Assembly: GCA_036794395.1 (NCBI GenBank)
Contig: DAIRGS010000070.1
Span: 1-25,484 of the forward strand
From: DASXMX01 sp036794395
GTDB lineage: Bacteria > Planctomycetota > Phycisphaerae > Tepidisphaerales > Tepidisphaeraceae
DNA: 25,484 nucleotides
Direction: 5' to 3'
The translations under genes were made by a program, and so were the position numbers. Under the pieces are notes generated by a model. The model worked only from the letters and a program-made list of their open reading frames with translations. It searched no databases and was not told the origin of the DNA. This document shows positions 7,997-16,656 of the stretch, piece by piece (within the stretch, counting starts at the first letter, position 1; each line of letters starts with the position of its first letter).

Positions 7997-10240
7997 ATGG
8001 GATACGACGTTCGACAATTTCGACCGACGGTGTACGTGCTGGTTTTGATGGGCATGCTTGGATATGCCCTGGCGGCACAGTCGGTGGCATTTTGTTTTGT
8101 GGGGCTGATCGGTGTGCTGACCAACGCGTGGTTGGTGAACTCCGGGCGCTTTCGCCCGCTTCCACGCCCGGTCGCTAATCTGGTTACCCTTGCGGCTGTT
8201 GCATACATCATCCACGAGTGGGTCACCCAGGCGGGTCCGCCGGTCATGGTGGTGGGGCAATTCCTGGTCTTTCTCCAGCTGGTGAAGTTGTGGGAGCAGC
8301 GGAGCAATCGTGACTGGGCGCAGCTTTTGGTTCTTAGCCTGCTGCTCATGGTGGCGGCGCTGATGAACACCGCCAGCCTTTGGTTCGGGATTCTGCTCGC
8401 TGTCTATCTTTTCCTTTCGTTGTACTGCTGTCTGTTGTTCCACTTGAAGGTGGAGGCGGATCTGGCAACCGCCGCGCTTCCGGTATCGCGCGAGAAGCTG
8501 AGTCCGCAGACATTGAGGCAGGACCAGAAATACCTGGGTCGTTCGATGCGGCGGCTTACTTCGGCGGTGGGCGCCGTTGGAGTAGCGTTTGCCATCGGGA
8601 TTTTCGTGATCTTCCCGCGCGGGCCCGGTGGCGTGCTCGGCCCGCTTCAGCAATTCCATAATCCGCTGACCGGCTTCAGCGAACATGTGTCGTTTGGATC
8701 GGTCGCGGCCATTACGCAAAGCCATGAACGCGTGGCCTTCGTGAAGCTCTGGCATGATGACCAACTGATCGCCGGGTCGGAAACGCTGATGCTTCGCGGC
8801 CTCACGCTGGATCGATATTCTCCCCCGGTGCCATCCCGCGGGGGAGCATGGGAATGGAATCACTCGCCGCCCATTCCGGCGCGGATTGAAACGCCGCACG
8901 CCAACGAAAAATTAAACTTCGACTCCAGCGACCAAGCGCGGTTTCACCAGCACATCACGCTGTGGCCAACCAATACGAAGGTCATTTTTGCTTTAGCGGG
9001 ACCTCGGCAATTCATACCCCAATCGGATGTTTCGATCACGTACACGCCTGAGGACGGGGCGCTGTTGACGATTAATTCTTTGAAGGATCGTCTCGAATAC
9101 GACGTCCTCTCAACCGGCGAGCCGGAGCGAACGAGCGGGCGCATTTTTGGCCCGCCGCCGGCGGTGGTTCGACGTAACTTCGGTGAGATCTTAAAAGTTG
9201 CCCGCCGGCCCGAAATCTGCGGGGCCGATGCCAACGGCATATCACTGGGCGATACCCGAATCGCAATGGCTGGCGCGACATCTCCCCTCGACACGCAGAT
9301 CGCGTCCAACATCGAGCATTATTTACAGAACAACTTTTCCTACACCCTCGACCTCACGTCCGCGGAAAGCCTGGGAAATCGCGAGCCGCTCGAGATGTTC
9401 CTGAACACCTGGAAGCGCGGGCACTGCGAATACTTCGCCGGGGCGATGACACTGATGTGCCAGACCCTGGGTTTGCAGGCGCGAATGGTGATTGGTTTTA
9501 AATGCGGGCCTGAGAACTACAACGATTTCACGCAGTCGTATACCGTCTACGATTCAGATGCGCATGCGTGGGTAGAGGTGAACACCCCCGACGGCTGGAA
9601 GACGTTCGATCCCACCAGCTCCCGTAATGCGACGCAGCCTCAGACCGGTTTCGCGGCGGGGTGGCGGCATCTGATAGAGTACCTCGAATTCAAATACGCC
9701 AATGCCATCATCGCATACGATGCTCAGAGCCGGCTCAATCTGATTTCCTCCATAGAGAACGTTGCCAACTCGGGATTAAACCGCCTGCTCGATCTGTTCA
9801 CGGCGATGGCCGATACTTCGACACTCGTCATCACGAGCATATTCGCGCTGGTCTGTCTGCCGGTGGTATTGGCGGTCGTGTGGTACATCTGGGGCAAATG
9901 GCGACTTCTGCGCCGTGCCCATCGAATTGGCATCGAATCCCTTCCCGAAATTCAGCAGCTGCACCTGGCCCGCCAGCTTGGGTTCTATGATGACCTGGTT
10001 CGTCTGCTTGAAGCTCATCGCATTGTGCGTCCGCCGCATTTCACGCCGCTGGAATTCGGTCAGTCGCTTTCGTTCCTGCCTTCCAGCATCTACGACCGCG
10101 TGCTGCGGCTTACTCATCTGTTCTACGAAATCCGCTATGGCGGTGTCGACCTCACTCCCGCAAGACAAAAGCGACTTGCCAATGTGATCGAGCGGCTGTC
10201 TCATGAGCTTAAGACATCTGTGCCGGGCACCATTCACTAA
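7997..10240 (+). CDS. Membrane transglutaminase-like protein (TgpA/DUF3488 type)
   Basis: The 747-residue protein has several N-terminal membrane helices within about residues 1-210. A periplasmic or extracytoplasmic region follows, with a transglutaminase core, another membrane helix near 612-635 and a cytoplasmic C-terminal DUF4129-like tail (TPLEFGQSLSFLP...). The catalytic triad is visible: Cys477 in GHCEYFAG, His523 in DAHAWVEV and Asp538 in TFDPTSS. Transglutaminase-fold proteins of this type act as peptide cross-linkers or cysteine proteases. Which activity applies here is unknown. It is tightly coupled to the DUF58 gene (2-bp gap), the usual pairing for this family, which points to a shared role in surface or secreted-protein processing. 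Confidence 0.94.
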   Translation: MGYDVRQFRPTVYVLVLMGMLGYALAAQSVAFCFVGLIGVLTNAWLVNSGRFRPLPRPVANLVTLAAVAYIIHEWVTQAGPPVMVVGQFLVFLQLVKLWEQRSNRDWAQLLVLSLLLMVAALMNTASLWFGILLAVYLFLSLYCCLLFHLKVEADLATAALPVSREKLSPQTLRQDQKYLGRSMRRLTSAVGAVGVAFAIGIFVIFPRGPGGVLGPLQQFHNPLTGFSEHVSFGSVAAITQSHERVAFVKLWHDDQLIAGSETLMLRGLTLDRYSPPVPSRGGAWEWNHSPPIPARIETPHANEKLNFDSSDQARFHQHITLWPTNTKVIFALAGPRQFIPQSDVSITYTPEDGALLTINSLKDRLEYDVLSTGEPERTSGRIFGPPPAVVRRNFGEILKVARRPEICGADANGISLGDTRIAMAGATSPLDTQIASNIEHYLQNNFSYTLDLTSAESLGNREPLEMFLNTWKRGHCEYFAGAMTLMCQTLGLQARMVIGFKCGPENYNDFTQSYTVYDSDAHAWVEVNTPDGWKTFDPTSSRNATQPQTGFAAGWRHLIEYLEFKYANAIIAYDAQSRLNLISSIENVANSGLNRLLDLFTAMADTSTLVITSIFALVCLPVVLAVVWYIWGKWRLLRRAHRIGIESLPEIQQLHLARQLGFYDDLVRLLEAHRIVRPPHFTPLEFGQSLSFLPSSIYDRVLRLTHLFYEIRYGGVDLTPARQKRLANVIERLSHELKTSVPGTIH

Positions 10241-10264
10241 CAATCTCCCGATACCATCCAAGTC

Positions 10265-11521
10265 ATGAACGCGATCATACTTTCCATTGGTGATGAGCTG
10301 GTCCTTGGCCAGATAGTAGATACCAACTCCGCCTGGCTCAGCGCTCAACTTGCGGCGATGGGATGTGGCGTGACCGCGCACGCCACGGTTGCCGACGATC
10401 AGTCACTCATCGAAGAAGCGATCGCGGCGGCATCAAAACGATGCGACGTGCTGATTTTGTCAGGGGGACTCGGGCCCACGGCCGATGACCTGACGCGACA
10501 GGCCCTGGCCGTGGTCATGGGCCAGCCGCTTGAGATGAATGAGCGATGGCTGGCTGAGCTTCAGGGTTTTTTCGCGTCGCGGAAACGGCCAATGCCGGAT
10601 GCGAATCGCATCCAAGCGATGATCCCGCGGACGGCCACGATGATCTTCAATACCGCGGGAACCGCCGCGGGCATCAATGCGATGCTCGGAAAGTGCCGGG
10701 TGTTTGTCGTGCCGGGCGTTCCCAAGGAAATGAAGATCATGTTCGAGCGCGACATCGCGCCGCACCTGCGCGATTCTGCCGGTGGGGCGGCGATCGTGTC
10801 TCGCACTTTGCATACGTTCGGATTGGGTGAAAGCGCCGTGGCCGAATTGCTGGGGGATTTGATGCGAAGGGATCGGAATCCGTCAGTCGGTACCACCGTT
10901 TCCAATGGCGTGGTTTCACTCCGCGTCAATTCCAGGTTCAGTTCGCGGGACGAGGCGCAGGCGCAACTTGAAGCGACCGTGGCCGCGTGCGGGGCGGCGG
11001 TTGGATCACTGATCTACGGGCAGGATGAACAAACGCTGCAAGGGGTTGTCGGGCAAATGCTTCGAACCGCCAAGGATGCGCCGACGGTCGCCACGGCAGA
11101 GTCCTGTACGGGCGGCTTGCTTGGGAAAATGCTGACCGATCTTCCGGGGTCGTCGGCGTATTACCGTTTTGGCTGGGTAACCTACGCAAATCAGGCTAAG
11201 GAAGAGATGCTGGGTGTCCCGCCTTCGACCCTGACCGAGTACGGCGCGGTGAGTGAGCCAGTCGTAAAGGCGATGGCGGCAGGGGCACGAATGCGCGCAA
11301 AGAGCACCTACGCCCTGGCGATCAGCGGAATTGCCGGCCCAGATGGCGGAACCGCCGCCAAGCCTGTCGGCACGGTCTGCATCGCCCTGGCTCATCCCAC
11401 CGACATCGAAACCCGCACATTCCTCTTTCCCGGTGATCGCGAATTCATCCGCGACCGCTCGGCGAAAATGGCGCTGTCACTGCTGCGCTATCACCTGCTG
11501 GGCGAAAAACCCCAATTCTAA
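10265..11521 (+). CDS. cinA: CinA family protein (COG1058 domain plus NMN deamidase domain)
   Basis: This 418-residue protein has the full two-domain CinA layout. The N-terminal MoaB/MogA-like domain (COG1058) has SGGLGPTADD at 66-75 and VVPGVPKEM at 148-156. The C-terminal domain (PncC type) has AESCTGG with candidate nucleophile Ser280, followed by SGIAGPDGGT and KPVGTV. Known homologues deamidate nicotinamide mononucleotide to nicotinate mononucleotide and hydrolyse ADP-ribose, recycling damaged pyridine nucleotides. Only 24 bp separate it from the transglutaminase gene, so it probably shares that transcript, although no functional link is obvious. It converges on the topoisomerase B gene with a 15-bp gap and no visible terminator. 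No strong ribosome site is seen. Confidence 0.95.
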   Translation: MNAIILSIGDELVLGQIVDTNSAWLSAQLAAMGCGVTAHATVADDQSLIEEAIAAASKRCDVLILSGGLGPTADDLTRQALAVVMGQPLEMNERWLAELQGFFASRKRPMPDANRIQAMIPRTATMIFNTAGTAAGINAMLGKCRVFVVPGVPKEMKIMFERDIAPHLRDSAGGAAIVSRTLHTFGLGESAVAELLGDLMRRDRNPSVGTTVSNGVVSLRVNSRFSSRDEAQAQLEATVAACGAAVGSLIYGQDEQTLQGVVGQMLRTAKDAPTVATAESCTGGLLGKMLTDLPGSSAYYRFGWVTYANQAKEEMLGVPPSTLTEYGAVSEPVVKAMAAGARMRAKSTYALAISGIAGPDGGTAAKPVGTVCIALAHPTDIETRTFLFPGDREFIRDRSAKMALSLLRYHLLGEKPQF

Positions 11522-11536
11522 AACGCGCGCGACGAT

Positions 11537-13459
11537 TTACACATCCAGCTCTTCCGCTTCCTCAGCGCGCTCCATGATGAACCGGAATCGCGCTGATGCG
11601 TCTTTCCCCATCAGCTCATTGATAATGCGATCGGTGGCCAGCGCGTCAGAGATTTCCACCCGCAACAGTCGACGCGTTTTGGGGTTGAGCGTCGTCTCCC
11701 ACAGCACCTTCGGCATCATCTCGCCCAGGCCTTTGAAGCGGGTAATTTCCGGCTTGGCGTTGCCCTTGATGTGTTGCTTGAGAATTCGCTCTTTGTCGGG
11801 GTCGTCGGCGGCCCAATACGTTTCCTTGCCGATGTCCACGCGGTAGAGGGGTGGCAGGGCGATAAACACCCGGCCGGCATCAATCAACGCGCGCATGTGC
11901 CGGAAGATGAATGTCAGTAGGAGCGTCGTGATGTGATGGCCGTCGCTATCGGCATCGGCCAACAGCACCAGCCGCTGATATCGCAACTTGGTGGGGTCGC
12001 ATTCGGCGCCGGTGCCGCAGCCCAGGGCGGTGACAAGATCGGCGATCTCGCGGTTCTCCAGCACCTTGGCCAGCGTCGCGCCTTCGGTGTTCAGCACCTT
12101 GCCGCGGAGTGGGAGGATTGCCTGGCGGTTGCGGTCGCGACCCTGTTTGGCGCTGCCGCCGGCACTGTCGCCTTCCACGATGAACAACTCGCTTTCCTCG
12201 CGATTATTGCTGGAACAATCTGCCAGTTTGCCCGGCAGATTTAATCGACCACCCGTCGCGGTCTTCCGGCTGATGCTGGCGCTGGCGGCCCGGCTGGCCT
12301 CGCGGGCGCGGGCGGCGATGATGATTCGATTGACGATGGTTTCGGCGACCGTGCGGTTGTTGTTCAGCCACTGCTCCAGCGCCGGCCGCACCGCGGCATC
12401 GACCATCGACTGCACTTCGGGGTTGTTCAGCCGGTCTTTGGTCTGCCCTTGAAACTGCGGCTCTTCAATGAAGATGCTGAGCACCCCGATCACGCCTTCG
12501 CGGATATCTTCCGCCGCCAGAGTCACGCCGCGCGGGGTCAGATTGTGTGTTTCGATGTAGTTACGGATGGCCTTGAGCACACCGGCCCGAAGCCCGTTTT
12601 CGTGCGTGCCGCCATTGCCGGTGGGGATGCCGTTGACGTAGCTCTTGAGAAGTTCCTCCGTGGCTTCCGTCCAACTGAAGCACATCTCAATTCGCGCGCC
12701 ATTCAGCTTTTCCAGCATGAACGGCTGCTCATGCACCGGCTTTGCGTCTTTCTCAGTCAGGATCTTCTTCAAGAACGCGAGGATCCCATCCTCATGGCGA
12801 AACACTTCCTTCTTGCCATTGACCTCGTCGTTCCAGATGACCTTGAGCCCCTTATGGACATAGCTGGCGACTTCCAGCCGCTCGCGAATCGTGTCGGGGT
12901 TGAACTCAGTTCGGGGGAAGATTTGCGGATCGGGTTCGAAGTGCAGTGTCGTGCCGGTGCCGCGCGCCGGGCCTAGCTTCTTGAGCTTTCCGGCGGCCTT
13001 GCCCTGGCGAAACTGCATTTCCCATTCGGCGCCATCGCGCTTGATGGTTGCCACGACCTTTTTTGAAAGTGCATTGACGACCGATGCGCCCACGCCATGC
13101 AGCCCGCCGCTGGTTTTGTAGCTGCCGGCCTGCCCATTATCGAATTTTCCACCGGCATGGAGCGTGCACAGAATGATTTCGATCGCCGGCTTCTTATGCG
13201 TCGGATGATTGTCCACCGGAATGCCGCGGCCGTTATCGCGGACGGTCACACTCGAGCCGTCCTTGTGCAGCGTCACTTCAATTTCGTCGGCGTGGCCGTT
13301 CATGGCCTCGTCCACGGAGTTGTCGAAGATTTCCCAGACGAGGTGATGCAACCCCGCCGCCCCGGTGCCTCCGATGTACATGCCCGGGCGTTTCCGCACG
13401 GGGTCAAGGCCTTCGAGAACAGTAATGCTGCTGGCGTTGTATGTGGCGGTGGCGGTCAT
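11537..13459 (-). CDS. gyrB/parE: Type IIA DNA topoisomerase subunit B (GyrB/ParE)
   Basis: This 640-residue ATPase subunit pairs with the A subunit coded at 13980-16460 to pass one DNA duplex through another. The GHKL ATPase site shows Glu43 and Asn47 in EIFDNSVDEA, DNGRGIP at 75-81 and GGLHGVGASVVNA at 118-130. The TOPRIM domain has EGDSAGG (429-435) and the metal-binding DADSD (502-506). The C-terminal part has ITRFKGLGEM. The length and the DADSDG motif (gyrase usually DADVDG) are closer to ParE than to the long gyrase type. Gyrase versus topoisomerase IV cannot be settled here. The start is ATG at 13459. It is divergent from hicA by 42 bp. Confidence 0.96.
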   Translation of the reverse strand: MTATATYNASSITVLEGLDPVRKRPGMYIGGTGAAGLHHLVWEIFDNSVDEAMNGHADEIEVTLHKDGSSVTVRDNGRGIPVDNHPTHKKPAIEIILCTLHAGGKFDNGQAGSYKTSGGLHGVGASVVNALSKKVVATIKRDGAEWEMQFRQGKAAGKLKKLGPARGTGTTLHFEPDPQIFPRTEFNPDTIRERLEVASYVHKGLKVIWNDEVNGKKEVFRHEDGILAFLKKILTEKDAKPVHEQPFMLEKLNGARIEMCFSWTEATEELLKSYVNGIPTGNGGTHENGLRAGVLKAIRNYIETHNLTPRGVTLAAEDIREGVIGVLSIFIEEPQFQGQTKDRLNNPEVQSMVDAAVRPALEQWLNNNRTVAETIVNRIIIAARAREASRAASASISRKTATGGRLNLPGKLADCSSNNREESELFIVEGDSAGGSAKQGRDRNRQAILPLRGKVLNTEGATLAKVLENREIADLVTALGCGTGAECDPTKLRYQRLVLLADADSDGHHITTLLLTFIFRHMRALIDAGRVFIALPPLYRVDIGKETYWAADDPDKERILKQHIKGNAKPEITRFKGLGEMMPKVLWETTLNPKTRRLLRVEISDALATDRIINELMGKDASARFRFIMERAEEAEELDV

Positions 13460-13501
13460 GGTATTTCCGTTAGATTCTTTCCGTGGTTACGCTGATTCTC
13501 C

Positions 13502-13693
13502 ATGAACAGCCGGCTTATCATTCAGCGATTGGAGCGGGAGGGCTGGCGACATGTTCGCACACGCGGAAGCCACCATCACTTTGTTCACCCTTTTCGCCCC
13601 AAGCAGCGGGTAACAGTGCCCCACCCCAAAAAAGATGTCGCGATCGGCACCCTTCGTAGTATTATGAGGCAGGCTGGCTGGGAGCATATATGA
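13502..13693 (+). CDS. hicA: HicA-type mRNA interferase toxin
   Basis: The 63-residue protein has the dsRBD-like HicA fold. It shows LEREGWRHVRTRGSHHHF, with the expected catalytic His24 in the GSH motif, and RVTVPHPKKDVAIGTLRSI, which ends in the usual C-terminal helix. HicA toxins cleave mRNA and are held inactive by HicB. The stop codon overlaps the hicB start (ATGA at 13690-13693), so the two are translationally coupled, toxin first. It starts only 42 bp from the divergent topoisomerase B gene, so its promoter must lie in that short gap or inside the 5' end of that gene. No ribosome site stands out. Confidence 0.93.
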   Translation: MNSRLIIQRLEREGWRHVRTRGSHHHFVHPFRPKQRVTVPHPKKDVAIGTLRSIMRQAGWEHI

Positions 13694-13971
13694 ACTTTCT
13701 CATCGCAATACACAAAGATCCCGATTCCGATTACGGGGTTACGGTTCCCGATCTACCCGGATGTTTTTCCGCCGGCAGCACGTTCGCTGAAGCTCTCGTC
13801 ATGGCCAAAGAGGCGATCGAACTTCACGTGTCAGCAATGTTGGACGATGGAGAGGAAATCCCCTCTCCCACTCTCGATGTTGACAATCTCCGGTCTGATC
13901 CGATCTTCGCGGATGCGATCTGGGCATTGGTGACGGTCGATATTGATTGGCGGGCACCGGCTGTTGCCTAA
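13690..13971 (+). CDS. hicB: HicB-type antitoxin, apparently without a DNA-binding domain
   Basis: The 93-residue protein has the HicB partial RNase H-like fold: YGVTVPDLPGCFSAGSTFAEALVMAKEAIELHV, in which PDLPGC and the following helix are typical. HicB neutralises HicA by direct binding. The chain continues through WALVTVDID and then stops at WRAPAVA. In many HicB homologues this is the point where a ribbon-helix-helix DNA-binding domain begins, so that domain seems missing. Autorepression of hicAB may therefore be lost or altered. The stop codon lies 8 bp from the convergent stop of the topoisomerase A gene. Start ATG overlaps the hicA stop by 4 bp. Confidence 0.92.
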   Translation: MNFLIAIHKDPDSDYGVTVPDLPGCFSAGSTFAEALVMAKEAIELHVSAMLDDGEEIPSPTLDVDNLRSDPIFADAIWALVTVDIDWRAPAVA

Positions 13972-13979
13972 CCTCCTTA

Positions 13980-16460
13980 TCACAGCATTGCCGGCGCTCC
14001 AATCGGCGCATACAACACTTCCACAATCTGCCCGCGCGATACAAACTCATGCCCGCGTCCGCCGCGGCCGGTGACTTTGTAACGTCCTGTGTTCAATCGC
14101 TGTTCGCCGCCCATGCTGGTTTTCACGGTGAGCGTATCGCGGTCATCGGTTGCGGTGATCGCGCTGATCAGCCGGTCGCCTTTTTCGAGCTTGATGAGCA
14201 GCACGCCTTTTCCAGGCCCGGAAAGGAAGTTGATCTCATCGGCCTTGCACAGCAGCACCCGGCGATTCTGGCTCGCGGCAATCACCGTTTCCGCGCCGCT
14301 GATTACCGCCGCGAGGGTCACATCCGCGCCCTCGGCGGGCCGTGCGAAGCGCCGGCCGGAGCGTGTTGAGACTTCACGGAATCCGTCCAATCCGAAGCGG
14401 AGCGAATATCCGTCGCTGGTCACCGCCAAGCCATGAGTTTTGGGCGCGGCATCGGGTCGCTTGGCATCGATAGCCGTGGCCTTCAGAGGCAACACGCGTT
14501 CATCCATCGCGATGGCAGCGACGATCTTTTCGCCATCTTTCAGCTTGAACAGCTTCTGGATTGGCTCACCGTAGCCCGTCGTGGCGGGAATATCGATGAT
14601 GCGTGCAGTGTACGCGGTGCCGAAGTTGCTGAAAAACACAATCGATGCACGCGTGCTACCGGCCACCAGCGAAAGAATTCGATCGCCTTCACGCAAGCGG
14701 GTCGTCTCGGGATTGATTTCCTTCTGGCGTTTGACCCATCCATCGGCCGTCACCAGAACGTGGTTGTCCTCGGCGACGATGAAATCTTCTGCGGTGTATT
14801 CAACCTCATTATCGATTGCTTCGATCAGCGACCGGCGTTTATTCTTCGGATCCTTGCCGAAGGTCTTGGCCAGCTCCTCAATCTCCTGCTTCACAATCCC
14901 CCAGCGCCCCTTGGCTTCTTCCTCTTCAAGCAGTTTGCGGATTTCTTTCGCTCGGCGGTTTCGCTCTTCCAGTTCCTCGCGAATCAGATTGATTTCCAGG
15001 CGAGCCAGCCGGTAGAGCTTGAGTTCGAGAATGTCGTCCACCTGCTCGGGATCGAGCCCATCATCCTTCGGCTTTCGCGGGCCGTGCGGCTCGATGCCAT
15101 ACTTCTTCAGGATTCGCGCCGCCGCGTCGGCTTTGCCTTCGCTGCCGCGGATGATCTTGATCAAATCGTCGAGAATGTCGAACGCGAATGCGAAGCCTTC
15201 GAGGGTATGAATGCGCTTGCGAAGCTGCTCCAACTCATGTGTCAGCCGCTTGGTGACCACTTCCAGGCGGAAGTGCAGGAAGTACCAGAGAATATCCTTG
15301 AGCCCGAGCCGTTCAGGCTTGCCCACTTCCGGATTGTCGGTGGGAATCAGGCAAGTGAGATTGACGTTGAAATTCGTCTGAAGCAGCGTGTGCTTGAACA
15401 AAAACGCCATGACCTTGTCGGTCTCGGCATCCTTCTTAAGCTGCAATTCAATTCGCACGTCATCCGTGCTGACATCTTTCACGTCCAGCAGCAGCGGCAT
15501 CTTCCGGCTGATCACCACCTGGGCGATGGCTTCCACCAGCTCGGCCTTGTTCACCCCGTACGGAAGGCTCGTGATGTAAATGATCTGCGCCGCGCGGGTG
15601 GCCGCGGCCTTCTCCCAGGTCGCGCGCATTTTGATGGCGCCCTGGCCGGTCTTGTAGATCTCGCGCAGCTCATCGCGGGTGTTCAGCACCTGCCCGCCGG
15701 TCGGGAAATCGGGGCCGCGCACGGCGTCGTTGGCGACGAGCTGATAGTCCTTGATCTCAGGGTCTTCGATCAGCTTCAGCAACGCCGCACAAAGCTCGCC
15801 AAGATTATGCGGCGGGATGTTCGTCGCCATTCCCACCGCGATCCCGGCCGATCCATTGAGCAGCAGGTTGGGGAGCCTGCTCGGCAAGACCACTGGCTCT
15901 TTGCGCGTCCCGTCGTAATTCTGGCGGAAATGAACCGTCCCCTGACTGATCTCATTGATTGTCTCGGCTGCGATCGGTGTAAGACGGCACTCGGTATATC
16001 GCATGGCGGCGGCAGGGTCGCCGTCCATCGATCCGAAGTTTCCACTGCCGTCCACCAGCGGCGCGCGCATCACAAAAGATTGTGACATTCGCACCAGGGC
16101 TTCGTAGATCGATCCATCGCCGTGCGGGTGATAGTTACCCATCACGTCGCCGACGACCTTCGCACACTTGCGGTGCTTGGCATCCGACCGCAGCCCGCTC
16201 TCCCACATCGTGTAAATGATCCGGCGATGCACCGGCTTCATCCCGTCCCGCACATCCGGCAATGCCCGGCTGGTGATGACCGACAGCGCGTAATTCAGGT
16301 AACGCGTTTGAGCGATCTCGTGCAGAAACGCACTTTCTTCGCCCCCATTGAGTCCGCCCGCGCCTCCAGCCTGGCCGTTCCCTCCGGCCCCGCCTTCGCC
16401 ATCGACCAGGTCGGCAGCTCCATTGCCATTCTTACGACTTCCAGAACTCTTCACGGCCAT
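13980..16460 (-). CDS. gyrA/parC: Type IIA DNA topoisomerase subunit A (GyrA/ParC)
   Basis: This 826-residue DNA cleavage-religation subunit has its catalytic Tyr155 in AAMRYTEC and GNYHPHGD upstream. The breakage-reunion core is followed by a charged coiled-coil region (EELEERNRRAKEIRKLL) and a C-terminal beta-pinwheel. A GRGGRG motif lies in the last blade, but no standard QRRGGKG gyrase box is seen at the start of the pinwheel. The residues equivalent to E. coli GyrA Ser83 and Asp87 are Gly116 and Glu120. The N-terminus carries an unusual Gly-rich stretch (about residues 14-42). Start ATG at 16460 has AGGAGG 6 nt upstream; a longer GTG start at 16478 is less likely. It lies upstream of the B subunit on the same strand with hicAB between them in antisense. 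Confidence 0.96.
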   Translation of the reverse strand: MAVKSSGSRKNGNGAADLVDGEGGAGGNGQAGGAGGLNGGEESAFLHEIAQTRYLNYALSVITSRALPDVRDGMKPVHRRIIYTMWESGLRSDAKHRKCAKVVGDVMGNYHPHGDGSIYEALVRMSQSFVMRAPLVDGSGNFGSMDGDPAAAMRYTECRLTPIAAETINEISQGTVHFRQNYDGTRKEPVVLPSRLPNLLLNGSAGIAVGMATNIPPHNLGELCAALLKLIEDPEIKDYQLVANDAVRGPDFPTGGQVLNTRDELREIYKTGQGAIKMRATWEKAAATRAAQIIYITSLPYGVNKAELVEAIAQVVISRKMPLLLDVKDVSTDDVRIELQLKKDAETDKVMAFLFKHTLLQTNFNVNLTCLIPTDNPEVGKPERLGLKDILWYFLHFRLEVVTKRLTHELEQLRKRIHTLEGFAFAFDILDDLIKIIRGSEGKADAAARILKKYGIEPHGPRKPKDDGLDPEQVDDILELKLYRLARLEINLIREELEERNRRAKEIRKLLEEEEAKGRWGIVKQEIEELAKTFGKDPKNKRRSLIEAIDNEVEYTAEDFIVAEDNHVLVTADGWVKRQKEINPETTRLREGDRILSLVAGSTRASIVFFSNFGTAYTARIIDIPATTGYGEPIQKLFKLKDGEKIVAAIAMDERVLPLKATAIDAKRPDAAPKTHGLAVTSDGYSLRFGLDGFREVSTRSGRRFARPAEGADVTLAAVISGAETVIAASQNRRVLLCKADEINFLSGPGKGVLLIKLEKGDRLISAITATDDRDTLTVKTSMGGEQRLNTGRYKVTGRGGRGHEFVSRGQIVEVLYAPIGAPAML

Positions 16461-16626
16461 CCATCGCCTCCTGGGCACGCCGCCGGTGTGAGATCAAAAA
16501 CGTGTCGCTTCCCGCGGTAGCCGAATCCACTTACTGCCAATAAAAACCCATTTCAAGCAATCAGATCACCTCACCCAACAGTTATCGGCCGTTGCCGTCC
16601 CCGCCCTTGATGAAAATAGTTAGGTA

Positions 16627-16655
16627 ATTGTAAGGACGCCTTGGCCCGATTTCAA
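16627..16655 (-). promoter_or_regulatory. Sigma70-type promoter for the topoisomerase A gene
   Basis: On the minus strand TTGAAA (16655-16650) and TACAAT (16632-16627) are exactly 17 bp apart, with a good match in both hexamers. Transcription would start near 16620, leaving a leader of about 160 nt before the ATG at 16460. No clear regulatory structure was recognised in that leader. Confidence 0.6.
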
Positions 16656-16656
16656 T

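Noticed and set aside
11522..11536. A bidirectional terminator between cinA and the topoisomerase B gene
   Set aside because: The 15 bp hold no stem-loop with flanking T-runs.
14433..16085. A 550-codon open frame on the plus strand inside the topoisomerase A gene
   Set aside because: It is antisense to a gene with complete catalytic motifs and has no protein character of its own. GC-rich codon bias commonly opens the opposite strand.
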